Shown: piece by piece, positions 1 through 10,232 of the stretch
Layout of the letters: each line of letters begins with the position of its first letter
Numbering within the stretch: position 1 is the stretch's first letter
Assembly (NCBI GenBank): GCA_004151065.3
Contig: NWUY0300001343.1
Span: 31,595 to 51,688 of the forward strand
DNA length: 20,094 nt
Reading direction: 5' to 3'
From: Larix sibirica
Taxonomy: Eukaryota > Streptophyta > Pinopsida > Pinales > Pinaceae
The notes under the pieces: generated by a model
Databases searched by the model: none
Seen by the model: the letters and a program-made list of their open reading frames with translations, nothing else
Told to the model about the DNA's origin: nothing
Position numbers and translations under genes: made by a program

Positions 1-380
1 CTAGAATGCTCTGTTGGGAGGACATAGTTGTATGAAAGGATATGATTATGAAATCATGATTATTTAAAGTTTTATTTGATGGCACAGATAATATGACTGT
101 ATATTTAATTTTATTGTGATAATGATGCATATAAAACAAGCGTATTTCATTGCATTTTAAATATTCACACTTGATAGTGTTTGAATTATAGTGTCTTATA
201 ATTCTAATATCACTTTCGTGGTTGTTGTAAATGTTGTAATGAAAATATTATATGCTTGTGTACTCACAACTTTTTTGGCTGATTGAAAACTTAGATTGTA
301 GGTAGAATTGTCTTGGACATGGCAATGCGTGTAAGTCCATAATAAAGGATGGAATCTACCGTGTTCAAAAGACAAGCATT

Positions 381-531
381 GTGAGAAGAATCTCATTGTT
401 GTGAAATCTGATTTCTATATGAAACAAATTTGAAATTTGAAATTTAAATTTATGAGGAGGATCTCAAGTTTGCAAAATTTGATTTATATAGGAAACATAT
501 TTGTAAATTTCAAATTTGAAATTTTGCTAAT
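381..531. repeat. Imperfect ~71-bp direct repeat with internal inverted repeats
   Basis: Two adjacent, diverged copies begin near 381 (GTGAGAAGAATCTCA) and 452 (ATGAGGAGGATCTCA). Each continues through a GATTT-TATA-GAAAC block into a run of AAATTTGAAATTT motifs. The AAATTT-rich tails (about 425-450 and 503-525) are close to reverse complements of each other, so the segment could fold as a long AT hairpin. No function is implied. Confidence 0.5.
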
Positions 532-688
532 AATTTCTANTTATTTTAAAATTTCTTTATAATTATCTTCTCTTTTTAAATTAAAATTATTTTTAAGTTA
601 AAACATATTACGATTTTATAAGATTTTTTTCAATATATAAATATATTTAAATTAAAAATAATTAACAAAGTCTGATATAAAATTCACT

Positions 689-768
689 CTTGGAAAATGA
701 ACCTAGACAGAATAACGTATATAATTCACTTGGAAAATGAACCTAGACAGAATAACGTATATAATTCA
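689..768. repeat. Perfect 40-bp tandem duplication (2 copies)
   Basis: The unit beginning CTTGGAAAATGAACCTAGAC occurs at 689-728 and again, without visible change, at 729-768. Identity between the copies in such a decayed neighbourhood points to a recent local duplication or an assembly artefact. Confidence 0.9.
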
Positions 769-1691
769 ACTTATAATCGGAACCACTTGGTATGAACACT
801 TTTGACTTGGAAAGCCCATGTTATATAAAGCTGTAAAGTAAAAAGGATTTCCGAGGCATGAATCTTGTGCACTTTTTGCTTATTATATAATATGAAATAT
901 TATATTGTGTTAATTATTTGACAAACGACTAATGTAGATTTATGTCTATTTAATATTTACAAATCATGGTCTTGGTGTTGAGTTATTATGATATTCTAAC
1001 CTACCTTTTAAGTTTATGTGGTCAAATAGAGTATGTTTGAGCTAGCCATTTATTGGTTGGGTTAAGTTAAAAATTCTTTGTTTGCTTTTGTGTAAATATT
1101 GAAAACTATGAGCCACAAGCTTACCATCTTATGATGTTTCTCATGGTTAGTATTTTTCATATGTGAAACATGTTTAATATGTTTGTATGATTTTTTTGTG
1201 TGTGAAAGTCTAGGTGTATATAGCTTGTCACAAGGGTGTGGTGTCATGCAATGTTTCAAAAAGTCATATTTATTTATTTTTATGTTGTTTTGTGGTATTA
1301 TTTTTTTATAGAAGGAATGAAGTCGAAAAGCAATAGTACATTTTTATAGTAGTTGTTATAGTTTAAAAAAAATTCAAATCTTTTGAAGAGTTGTCTTTTA
1401 GTTTGCAAGGATGCACTTTTTTCACTATATTTGTTGTTTTTGGAAATGATTCAAAATAAAATTAATCAAAAACATTAAGATAGTGGAAAATCTCTTACAA
1501 AGAATGGATTAATCTCTAATGTGTATCTAATTTTGTTATTCTTTTAGTTACATTATCCTTCTATAGTTACTCAATTGTGAGATAGTATCGCTTTAATAAT
1601 TAGAAATTGAACTACATCAAAAGATTTATTTTAAAGGGGAAACAATACTCAAAATGTTTGAACGTCATCTATTTTGAAAATTTAGTCCCAA

Positions 1692-2036
1692 CTACCCTTG
1701 TCCACTTGTCATTTGGGCCCATCCACTAGATGATCCTCCTCCTTCGATGTCGTTGTACCAACCAATACTCAACATCATCACATGTGGACAATCAATCTAG
1801 TTTACAATGCCACCCTTGAGTTCAATGATTTTATCATAGAAGTGAAAGATCATAGGAATTCCATTGTGTAACTTGGAGTTAGCAATCACAATGGCCCAAT
1901 CCCACATAGGAGTATGGGAATGAGGAAACTGATTTTCCCACAATGCCAACATCTCCATCCCTTGGATGGCTTCAATAATGAGACTTGGCACATTAGCACT
2001 ACCCATTGATATTTCATATGCAAACATAATATTCAC
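1692..2036 (-). pseudogene. Unrecognised broken coding stretch (about 114 codons, one internal stop)
   Basis: I do not recognise the family. The frame opens at an ATG (2036), runs 79 codons to a TAG at 1797-1799, and stays open in the same frame for 34 more codons to a second TAG at 1692-1694. The composition is protein-like rather than AT noise: it contains ISMGSANVPSLI, GMEMLALWENQFP, HTPMWDWAIVIAN and, after the first stop, CPHVMMLSIGWYND followed by a Gly/Ser stretch. Several Trp and Met residues are hard to explain by chance. The first stop could be a mutated Arg, Gln or Trp codon. The true N-terminus probably lies upstream in another exon. It could be a retroelement gag-like segment or a host gene exon; nothing visible decides this. 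Confidence 0.4.
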
Positions 2037-2160
2037 AAGGAAACCTATTTGAATTTTCTATCATTATAACATATATAGAATGGAAGAACCATATCCATGT
2101 ACAAATATACACATTAGCTTCCATATGAAATAATGATTTTCATTTAATGCAGTATGGTTA

Positions 2161-2313
2161 GAATTTGTACCCATTTTTCTAGAACATTCCAATTAGAGGC
2201 TCTTATGCCTTCAAATGTAAATCTTCAACAGAAGCTCATCCATGAACATCTCAAGAGTTGAAGTTATCTCCTACAATTCCTACAGTCATATTGGTAGCCT
2301 TTGTCAAAGAGGT
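2161..2313 (-). pseudogene. Possible coding relic upstream of the 1692-2036 stretch
   Basis: One minus-strand frame reads plausible peptide blocks (TKATNMTVGIVGDNFNS, ASVEDLHLKA, EPLIGMF) but is cut by four stops in 51 codons. It lies just 5' of the broken coding stretch at 1692-2036 and could be an earlier exon of the same dead gene. No splice signals link the two convincingly, so this is a weak call based on composition only. Confidence 0.18.
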
Positions 2314-4352
2314 GTAAAGAATTAAAACACAAAACAATGAAAGAACATGCATATACATTGACATCATCATCTCCAATGTTGTCCTTATATCAACATATTG
2401 TTACAGATTAAACTATGTAAACCTCATCTAACAAAATGACCTAGATTAATATAGTTATTGAGTATTGTTGTCTTCTACATCATCTCTACTCAAGCATAAT
2501 AGGTCACACCTTACCTCAAATGGATAAAAATACATATATCAAATTATACATATTGTTCTAATGAACTATTGCAACCATTATAAAATATTTATCTTGAACC
2601 AAAGGGCTTGCAATTGAAATTAGGACCTCGTGTCCTCTATGTGGGTAAAATTTGGTATGATTTATTTCTATCTTATTTTGTAATCCAAAAATGAAAAAAA
2701 AAATTGTGTTTAAGTAATAAGGAGACACCTAAGTGAATGAAAGTTGAGATCATTCTTCCTAACCACCTCATCTCTCAAAATGAGATCATCCATTAAAAAT
2801 TAACCTTCAACGATCAAGCCTAAGATCAGCATAGGCACTCAATGCAATTGGACAAATTGACTTTTCTTATTGTTTTTGTCTAGAACAAGATGGTTGTTTA
2901 TGTGTATGTACAACACCAATATGAACACCTTATATGTGCACATACATATCGATTAATAAAAAGTCATTTAGAGATATATTATGTGTTTGTGAAGCACATA
3001 AAAAAAATCATCTACCTAATCATGTTTTTTTTTACATTATTGGGTAATTATTTATAGGTTATGCAAATGAATGTATCCATCTCATCAGCATTTTCATGTT
3101 TATTGGAATTCATAATTGCTCTTAGGCTCCACAAATTATCCACTTTATCCTTTATTTTATGTTTTCTAGATTACATGATTGCTTCTAACATCTACACTTG
3201 AATTGAAGATTGACATAATGTCAAATCCATATCAATATACAAAATAAAAACACTTAATTTTGTAAAAAAACCTAACCTCTTTGCTTATAAAATATACATG
3301 TTTTATGTGAATAACAAGCTAACCAATAACCCATCATAATCTCTTTAGAACGCCCCCTATCTTTACAACTCATACATCATCACTTAGGATGTTCCCCATC
3401 TCTAATCCATCATGGCCTTTTATATTTACCAAATAACATGTTTTATACTAATTCAAAATAGATTAATAATACTTTAATAAAAAAGCATAACATGGACCTG
3501 GCCCCATGAGTAGACATATATGTTAGCCAAGGCCACGACATAAAGCCAAATTATTTTAAGTGTTGGATTTCCACATGACGTATTAAATTATTGATACCGT
3601 TTTGTATTGCTTGTTAAGTTGATTATCATGTTGGTGATATTATTTAATATTTTATTCGAAAAAATTTAGATGTGCGTGGTGGACACCATTAGCAGGTCAA
3701 TTACATATTGAATGGCACACCAATCTTATCATTCAATACCAACCATATGGGGTCTCTTCCATTTTGCATCATTGGACCACCCCTCTCTTTGGTGTTTTCC
3801 ATGCTTGCATCATTGGAACTGAATGACAAATCTTTGGTTTCCATCCTTTAAGATAAAGGTAGGCTAACATATCCTAGGCTAGAATGGATTCCAGTTGTAA
3901 GGCAATTGATATCTACATGTTTTTCTTTGTTTGTACAAAGAACTAATTGGTATAGGATGTGTATCTATAAAGTTGGTGATTGTTGAAAAGGTGTTAAAGT
4001 TTCATTATATTGAATATTTATTATGAGTTTGGTTGGTTTTGTGGAGTGATTTTATGGATAGTCAAAGCTTTATGATACTACTTTATATAATTATTTATAA
4101 CGAAAAACAATTTAGGAAGTAAATATGGTCATATGGTCAAATTTGTGTGTTATGATGATTTTATATGCATGGTCAAATTTTTATCATAGGTCAAAGTTTC
4201 CTAATTGAAAATATTTATTTGTAGATATAAAATTTATGTATTTTTGGTTACAAGATTGATGAGATTTATTTTCTTATCACATTTTATAATTTATAATTTT
4301 ATTTCACTACAAAGAAAATGTTTTCTAGCCTAAGTTTTTTAGAATTTTTCTT
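2314..4352. other. AT-rich stretch without a recognisable gene
   Basis: I see no coding, RNA or mobile-element signature. The only local pattern is a repeated TTGCATCATTGGA motif near 3763 and 3804. The rest is low-complexity A/T-rich DNA with short homopolymer runs. Confidence 0.55.
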
Positions 4353-4414
4353 AAAAAATGTTTCATTTGTCCATTTAGAGTGGATAAAAAATGTCTCATT
4401 TGTCCATTTAGAGT
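4353..4414. repeat. 33-bp tandem duplication (2 copies)
   Basis: AAAAAATGTTTCATTTGTCC followed by ATTTAGAGT at 4353-4381 recurs at 4386-4414 with one C/T difference, an offset of 33 bp. It is a short local duplication without a visible role. Confidence 0.8.
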
Positions 4415-4827
4415 CGAGGATGTTAGTGGAGTCAGATCAGAGGTTTTAGTAGAGGTTTTATTAATAATGTGTTAAATGGTAAACAATGCACCATTGTGTC
4501 ACATTGTACTATGTATTGATGCAGAGTAAGTTATCAAGAATTGAAGACAGCATAGCTTAATTTAATACTATTTAAAACTTAAATGATGTTTATTAAATAA
4601 TTAAATGTTCGATGTGCATTATATTATTTGAGCACCAAAAAAGTTCACAGATGGAATAAAAATATGCTTTGGTATTTTTTAAATCTCCACAAACTCCCCA
4701 GTGCTATAATGTTGAAAAAATGCACCAACGAATTTTATGTAATTGTGCACCACTTTAATTCCATAATGCACCATTCAATTGTGCACTTAATGGAAACATG
4801 TGCAGTAGTGTGACATAATGTAAAGTA

Positions 4828-5101
4828 CACCAAGGTAGGGTAAAATATAATAAAAAAATGACATGTAATTTCATTTTTATATTTCATTTTACTTGTTGAG
4901 AAGTGAGAATAGTGGTGCAAGGCATTCTTGTATGAGCATACCGTCTTTAATGCTTCTTAGTTGTCACCAAGGTAGGGTAAAATATAATTAAAAAATGACA
5001 TGTAATTTCATTTTTATATTTCATTTTACTTGTTGAGAAGTGAGAATAATGGTGCAAGACATTCTTGTATGAGCATACCATCTTTAATGCTTCTTAGTTG
5101 T
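4828..5101. repeat. 137-bp tandem duplication (2 copies)
   Basis: The block starting CACCAAGGTAGGGTAAAATA occupies 4828-4964 and repeats at 4965-5101 with only a handful of differences. It lies immediately downstream, in minus-strand terms, of the BED zinc-finger relic at 5168-5613 and may have duplicated the 3' part of that old unit. Confidence 0.9.
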
Positions 5102-5167
5102 CAGATTCTCCCATCCTTCAATTTGTCAATGGATTGGACATGTTTTCCAATTGTGCAAAATAGTTNT

Positions 5168-5613
5168 TCTATATGAGGCATCAAATTTGACCCTTGATTT
5201 CTTGGATTTGTTTTGAGCGACCTCTTCTTCCTACTTGTATTTGTTTATCTCTTTCCCCAACACTTTTTCATGACACCAATAGTCTTACCTTCATCCCATG
5301 GCAGAATCCCATATAGATGATTTCTCACACGGGTATATGGGCCTGTGTAAGTTTCAATACAATGGAGGCATATAAAATTTGTGGTTCCACCCCCTTTCAC
5401 TCCCCCAAGCCTTGCCACATATTTCCACAAATGTGTTGTATCTTTTTGTTTATGTCCCTCATCTTCATTATCATCATCCCCTTCCCCTTCTTCCTCCTCT
5501 CCACAGTATGTGTCACTTCGTACTTCTTCCTCCTCTCCACAGTATGTGTCACTTCATACTTCTTCCTCCTCATCACTGACACTGGTATATCGGTTTCTCG
5601 ACACAACCATCAT
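5168..5613 (-). pseudogene. hAT-type BED zinc-finger protein, N-terminal relic
   Basis: This is the N-terminal DNA-binding part of a plant hAT transposase or a domesticated BED zinc-finger protein. From ATGs at 5611-5613 and 5608-5610 the frame reads a short leader, then an acidic Glu/Asp-rich segment, then LWKYVARLGGVKGGGTTNF and a BED-like finger: C-x2-C (CLHC), the YTRVRNHL helix with its zinc His, and a later Cys (GVMKKC). These are hallmarks of plant hAT proteins, where the finger binds transposon ends and precedes DUF659 and a C-terminal dimerisation domain. Neither later domain is visible. A TGA at 5554-5556 breaks the acidic region. A frameshift after GVMKKC moves the coding sense to another frame (EEEVAQNKSKKSRVKFDASYR region), which fades near the unknown base at about 5166. 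It is clearly dead. Family assignment is fairly sure; transposon versus former host gene is open. Confidence 0.72.
5487..5580. repeat. 36-bp tandem repeat inside the acidic region of the BED relic
   Basis: CTTCTTCCTCCTCTCCACAG plus 16 more bases occurs at 5487-5522 and 5523-5558, with a partial third unit to about 5580. The period is 36 bp, so on the minus strand it adds a 12-residue unit (SDTYCGEEEE type) without shifting frame. The copies differ at about one base, and that difference (CGA versus TGA) creates the stop at 5554-5556. Confidence 0.88.
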
Positions 5614-5950
5614 AATAAAAAATGGAACGAAAAACAAAAACTATATACCCATCATGCTTCTTGAATCAAGATGAGAATAAATTGTTGCCTACAATAGAAT
5701 GATAGAGAAGGAGAAATGGGAAAGAGTAAGAGAATAGAACATTCAAGATTTAAAATTTTAACATAGTGGAAAAATATTCAAAAACAAACAAAGAGTGGGA
5801 TTTAGAGCCTACCTCTTTAGATCCCCAATGGTGGCTGAATATCTCTATTGAAGCCTTCAATATCTCTTCCAAACTCTCACAAATAAAAACCTTCAATCTA
5901 CCTTCCAAGCTTTCACAAATTTTCTCACAAAAAACTAGAAAACCCACTCA

Positions 5951-6019
5951 AAACCCTAGCAAAGAGGAGTGAAATTAGAAATAAAATGAGTGCAAATGGA
6001 GTGAATGAGTATTTAAATC
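5951..6019 (-). promoter_or_regulatory. Putative core promoter and leader of the BED zinc-finger unit
   Basis: On the minus strand a TATA-like GGATTTAAATAC lies at about 6009-6020. Some 55-60 bp downstream is CTAGGGTTTT (about 5950-5959), a motif common in plant 5' leaders. A possible splice donor (AGAGGTAGGC, near 5810) and an acceptor-like TATATAG just upstream of the ATG at 5613 would form a leader intron. The arrangement is coherent, but no transcript evidence exists. Confidence 0.35.
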
Positions 6020-6121
6020 CCCTAAATAACCCTAGCCATGCCCAAAAATCCAAGTGGAACCATGTCTTGGTTCCAAAAATCAAAAGAGAAAAAAAATCAC
6101 CTTCAACCCACAAAAGTGTTT

Positions 6122-6335
6122 TGGGAGTGCTAAGGGAGCGATTCATTTTCTCATGGGAGTAACTAAGAAGTGCTCTAGGAGCGATGCTCCCTAGTCACTC
6201 CCCTGTCGCTCACTGAAAAAATAGGGAGCGATTTTTTTTCTTAGGGATCGCTTTCCTTGAAATCACTCTTAGAAGGGAGCGATCAAGAACTACGCTTCCA
6301 GGAGCAATTTTTTATCGCTCCCTCTAGAGCGCACT
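6122..6335. repeat. Cluster of GGGAGCGAT motifs in both orientations
   Basis: About ten exact or near copies of GGGAGCGAT or its complement ATCGCTCCC lie within about 210 bp. Clear examples are at 6133-6142, 6178-6190 (GGAGCGATGCTCC, palindromic), 6223-6232, 6274-6283 and 6314-6323. Degenerate ones lie near 6122, 6155, 6205, 6245, 6301 and 6327. The cluster is GC-rich against an AT-rich background and sits directly 5' of the BED zinc-finger promoter. That matches the place and style of subterminal transposase-binding repeats in hAT elements. Confidence 0.7.
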
Positions 6336-6339
6336 TCAA

Positions 6340-7124
6340 GAACGAAATGTTAGGGTGGAGGGTGCTCCTATCCAACTCAGGTTGTAAGAGAAAGTACATA
6401 ACATTAAGATTCTAAATTCCCTCTAGATTCCCAAAAAATCATCATACATTAAAATGAGTACATAACATACTATATCAAGAGACAATCATGATTTGTGACT
6501 CATCAAAAGCATCAATAATCCAAATCATCAAGATCATCAATAATTGTATCGGTTGAATCCTTTGGATCGTGCCCATAGTTTGTTGTACGGGTACCATCCT
6601 CTTGAATCATTTCCACTAAAGGTCTACAACCAACACCAATTTCACCCACCAATATCCTTCAATTTCATAGCTAATGAGAAGACAACATATGCATATAAAT
6701 TCCCCATTGAAATCAGACCCAACTCAACTATGAAGCAACTCCAAATTTACTTGAATAACTTACGAATGATATAAATTCAAGTTCTTCAAGTGCTCATAAT
6801 GAGTAGTGTTTGAGACAAAAAGAGGGAAGGGGTCTATAAGGTTCGATTTGGGGTGCTATGGGGGTTAGGTGGATTTATTTTTCTTTTATATTTTTACATT
6901 TTAGGCTAATTAGGCTCTCCAATAGTAACTAGTCAACCTATAAAACTCGATCAAGCCATCATTGTCTTGGCCAAGTGTTCAGTTTTTGTTTGACTCTATC
7001 AAGTGAGACCAAGTTCATTATTGACTTGGCTCTAGTGGAGTCATCAATCCATTCAAACCATTTTATCCAAAAACCCAATCAAATCAACCAAGTCAGTCTT
7101 ACTTAACTAGTAACTTATGATAAA
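6340..7124. other. Stretch without a recognisable gene
   Basis: I find no protein-like frame, RNA gene or clear repeat. Short open frames are not supported by composition. Confidence 0.5.
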
Positions 7125-8452
7125 TGTTATCCCCCATTTTGCATGGGTGTCCACATGTGGTTTTTATCACATTCTCAGTAGTGGGTTACATATTGATGGA
7201 GATTTGGATGGCCTAGTATTGATGCTTGTGGAGGCATTTTCTTGTTGAGCATTCTTGATCCTTGGCACATAGATGGAATCAAAGCACTTTTGGGTATCAT
7301 ATTTGATTGAGAGCCCTCCTTGTTTCTCTCTTGTGGCATGTGTGCTGGCATTCTAGTGACTTGTAAAAGGGGTCATCCCCTTCTTCATGGATTGGTTATC
7401 TATACTGGACACTTGTTATTAAGTTAGATGCTCCTATTTTTTATTGATGGTCTCTCTGGTTCATGGATTGACGAGTTGGTATGGAGGTTGTGGTTTGGTT
7501 GTTATGTGGACATTCATTGCACACATGTTGAGTTTGTTCCCACTTGATGGAGTATTGCACATAGATCTATTTTTTGGTTAAGGATTTGACTCCTTGATGT
7601 ATGGAAGCAACCTATTGCACTTATTGACTTGTTCTACATTCATTGGTTTTCCCTTGATGAATGCCCATATTTTGGAGGGTTGTTTACACACTCATCTAGG
7701 CCATTTTTTATGAGATGCTTTTAGAGGGGAAACATAGCTTCAAGAGCAATTGTCTTTTGACAGAGTGCCCAAAATAGGGCCATATCAACGCCATTAGATG
7801 CAGAGTGGTTATGAGGTTTCTGAAAAGTGGTTATAATAGAAAATCTAATAAATAATGAGGAAGTTAGTGATTCTATAACTATCATTTTAAGAGTTGCGAG
7901 ATATTTTTGTTGCACATGCCTTACAAAGCCTTTTTATGGAGAGAATTCACCTTATTTGAGGAAGCACTTCACCTTTTGAGGCCTTTTTCTTGGAGCACTA
8001 TATTTGGAGATCCTTTCGAATCTAGGTTTGAATTCTTGTCATAATTCACCCTTATTTGATGGATGCACCCCTTTCTTGGGCCTTTCTTCTCTCGAATATT
8101 GAACTTGCGGCTTTGACCATCATATTTCAAGGATGTTGTTAGAGTTTCTTAGGTAGTGTTGTAGTATTTGATTTGTTTACTCCTCCTTATGATAGATTTA
8201 GGGTTTTGGTAGATCTATTATTATTTTATTGTAAAATTTGAGTTCATCTCCTATATAAGAGAGCGTCTTCCTCATTCATTTCTCATGTTTGGATTGGGAG
8301 GGAAATACCACAAAGACTTAATGAAATATATCTTGGTGCTTATGGATGGTTGATGCTAGTGCTATGATGAGGAAATATTGCTAATGCTATGGTGTATTTT
8401 TTTAGATCAACAATGGTTTCTGTCTTTGGATGATATGCAAGTAAGCTCTTTA
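7125..8452 (+). other. Possible old LTR-like stretch with a TATA box
   Basis: The segment begins near TGTTATCCCCCATTTTGCAT, which has the TG start typical of plant LTRs. It contains a clean plus-strand TATA box (CTATATAAGAGAG, about 8251-8263) followed by the pyrimidine-rich TCTTCCTCATTCATTT, a pattern common at LTR promoter starts. No second copy, PBS or target duplication is visible here, so it could be a solo LTR or a coincidence. No coding signal is present. Confidence 0.25.
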
Positions 8453-8454
8453 TT

Positions 8455-9342
8455 TGTTTGGTTTTATGGTTGAATAGGAGGTATATTTTGATCTCTTGAT
8501 TTCATACCTAGGATTCCATTCTTGAGGAATATTATGCCCAAGTTGATGTGAAGATACTACTCTGGTTATTCCCTTGTAGATCCTAGGATAAATTTGGCCT
8601 TTCTTGGATATTGTAATAATTGGATCCCAAACCCTAGCTATTCTTGGATGTTAGTAAGCTCTTCATTATTGTCCTTGGTTGACCCCATTTTCCCATTTGG
8701 TAAGATTGTTGTCCTCCAATCTCTTCATCACCCTTATCTCTTGAATTGACTATCATAAAATCATTTTGCTAAAGCTATCTCTTCATTTCACCTTGAACCT
8801 AATTTCAATATTTAGTAATCTTACCCTAGGGACTCCTCCCTTGAGCTAAATAAGAGATCAACTAAAGAGCATAAGAGGGTTAGGTGTGGTGACATTGGCC
8901 TCCCTCTCATTTATCCATAATCCATCATTGATGTTAGGCTTTTAATCTCAAAATGTTGGTTTGTGTGGAAATAGTAACATTGCTTGCAAAATAGTTGGAT
9001 TAGCCTCTTGACTTGTTTGACCTTCCCCATCCTATTATTCAAATTTGTGTAGATTTAGGAGCATAATAATTTTCCATATTGCAAATTTTATTTAAAAATT
9101 TGTTACCAAAATTTCTATATTGAAATATTTGAGTCATCTATATCATCACATTTCGATTGGGATTCACACCCCAAAAATATGCTCAACATCATCTTTATGC
9201 ATTTGAAAAATAGGGAAAAATACTTTACTTCAATCCATCTTTGGGCCATATATTCACAAAAGAAGACTTGCTGAGCCAACCTCCATTGAGCCACATTTAT
9301 GCAAGGCCTAGCACACTTACCCCAAATCCACTTCCAATTTGT
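8455..9342. repeat. Copy A of an ~888-bp head-to-tail duplication
   Basis: The unit runs from GGTTTTATGGTTGAATAGGA near 8460 to CACTTCCAATTTGT ending at 9342, and then restarts at once as copy B. Shared landmarks include the TCCTAGGATAAATTTGGCC region, AGAGGGTTAGGTGTGGTGAC, the CCCCAAAAATATGCTCAACA block, and the final CTTCCAATTTGT. By eye the copies differ at roughly one base in ten, so the duplication is old. Confidence 0.85.
9115..9342 (-). pseudogene. Unrecognised coding relic in copy A (75 codons open)
   Basis: Read on the minus strand from 9342, one frame stays open for 75 codons to a TAG at 9115-9117. It starts with NWKWIWGKCARPCINVAQW, then LAQQVFFCEYMAQRW. The first ~34 residues match those of copy B (10020-10232). 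After that the frame diverges, so copy A has probably suffered a frameshift after the CEYMAQ block. There is no ATG at the head, so it would be an internal exon or the 3' part of something that begins outside the unit. I do not recognise the family. Confidence 0.35.
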
Positions 9343-10232
9343 TTGGGTTTATAGTTGAGTAGGAGGTATATTTCCATCTCTTGATTGTATACTCTAGGAT
9401 TACATCCTTGATGAATACCATGCCCAAGTTTATGTGAAGATACCACTCTGGTTATTCCCTTATAGATCCTAGTATAAATATGGCCTTTCTTCGATATGGT
9501 AGGAATTGGCTCCCAAAGCCTAGTTATTATTATATGTTAGAAAGCTCTTCATTATTGTCCTTGATTGACCCCATTTACCCATTTGATCATTCATTAGTCT
9601 CCAATCCCTTCATTGCCCTTACCTCTTATATTAACTATTATAAAACCATTTTGCTAAAGTTATCTCTTCATTTCACCTTGAACTTAATTGCAAGCTTTAA
9701 TAATATTACCCTAATGAATCCTCCCTTGCGCTAGAGAATAACTAGACTAAAGAGCAGAAGAGGGTTAGGTGTGGTGACATTGACCTCCCTCTTGTTTGTC
9801 CATAAGCCATCATTGATGTTAGGGCTTTAATATCAAGATGTTGGTTTGTGTGGTAATAGTAACATTGATTACAAAATAGTTGGATTGGGCTCTTGAATTG
9901 CTTGACCTCCCCCGTCATGTTATTCAAATTTGTATTGATTGGGAGCATAACAATTTTCCATAGTGCAAATTTTATTTAAAAACATTTGTTACCAAATTTT
10001 CTATATTTGAAGCTTTGATTCATTTATACCATCGCATTTGGACCCAATTGCACACCCCAAAAATATGCTCAACATCATATTTATGCTCCCTGTAAATAGA
10101 GTGAACAACCTTCCTCCAATCCCTCCAACTTTGGGCCATATACTCACAAAAGGAGACTTTGAGAGCTAACCTCTAATGAGCCACATTTTTGCAAGGTTTA
10201 GCACACTTCCCCCAAATACACTTCCAATTTGT
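9343..10232. repeat. Copy B of the ~888-bp head-to-tail duplication
   Basis: The same landmarks as copy A appear in the same order, ending in CTTCCAATTTGT at 10232, where homology stops abruptly (GAAGAAACGAGG follows). Copy B carries small insertions and deletions relative to A. An unequal crossover or a tandem insertion of one element could produce this pair. Confidence 0.85.
10020..10232 (-). pseudogene. Unrecognised coding relic in copy B (71 codons, one stop)
   Basis: This is the counterpart of the copy A relic. The minus-strand frame from 10232 reads NWKCIWGKCAKPCKNVAH, a TAG, then LALKVSFCEYMAQSW and a basic/aromatic tail (DWRKVVHSIYREHKYDVEH) to a TGA at 10020-10022. Its tail has a more protein-like composition than copy A's, suggesting that copy B keeps the original frame there. 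The Trp- and Cys-rich head (W-x-I-W-G-K-C-A-x-P-C) is the best handle for identification. Function is unknown. Confidence 0.35.

Larger units (their letters stand above)
1..1691. other. AT-rich stretch without a recognisable gene
   Basis: No reading frame here looks like a protein by composition, and the few open stretches are short and AT-driven. It holds the small repeats listed separately (381-531 and 689-768). One unknown base lies near 540. I see no RNA gene or promoter architecture that I could defend. Confidence 0.6.

Noticed and set aside
5317-5674. Plus-strand open frames of 66-115 codons over the Ser/Pro-rich repeats
   Set aside because: They are the antisense of the acidic Glu-rich region of the BED zinc-finger relic; only the minus strand shows domain motifs.
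5750-5972. Coding frames on both strands over imperfect CTTCCAA-CTTTCACAAAT repeats
   Set aside because: The segment lies where the leader of the BED unit is expected, has no domain features, and the internal similarity explains the open frames.
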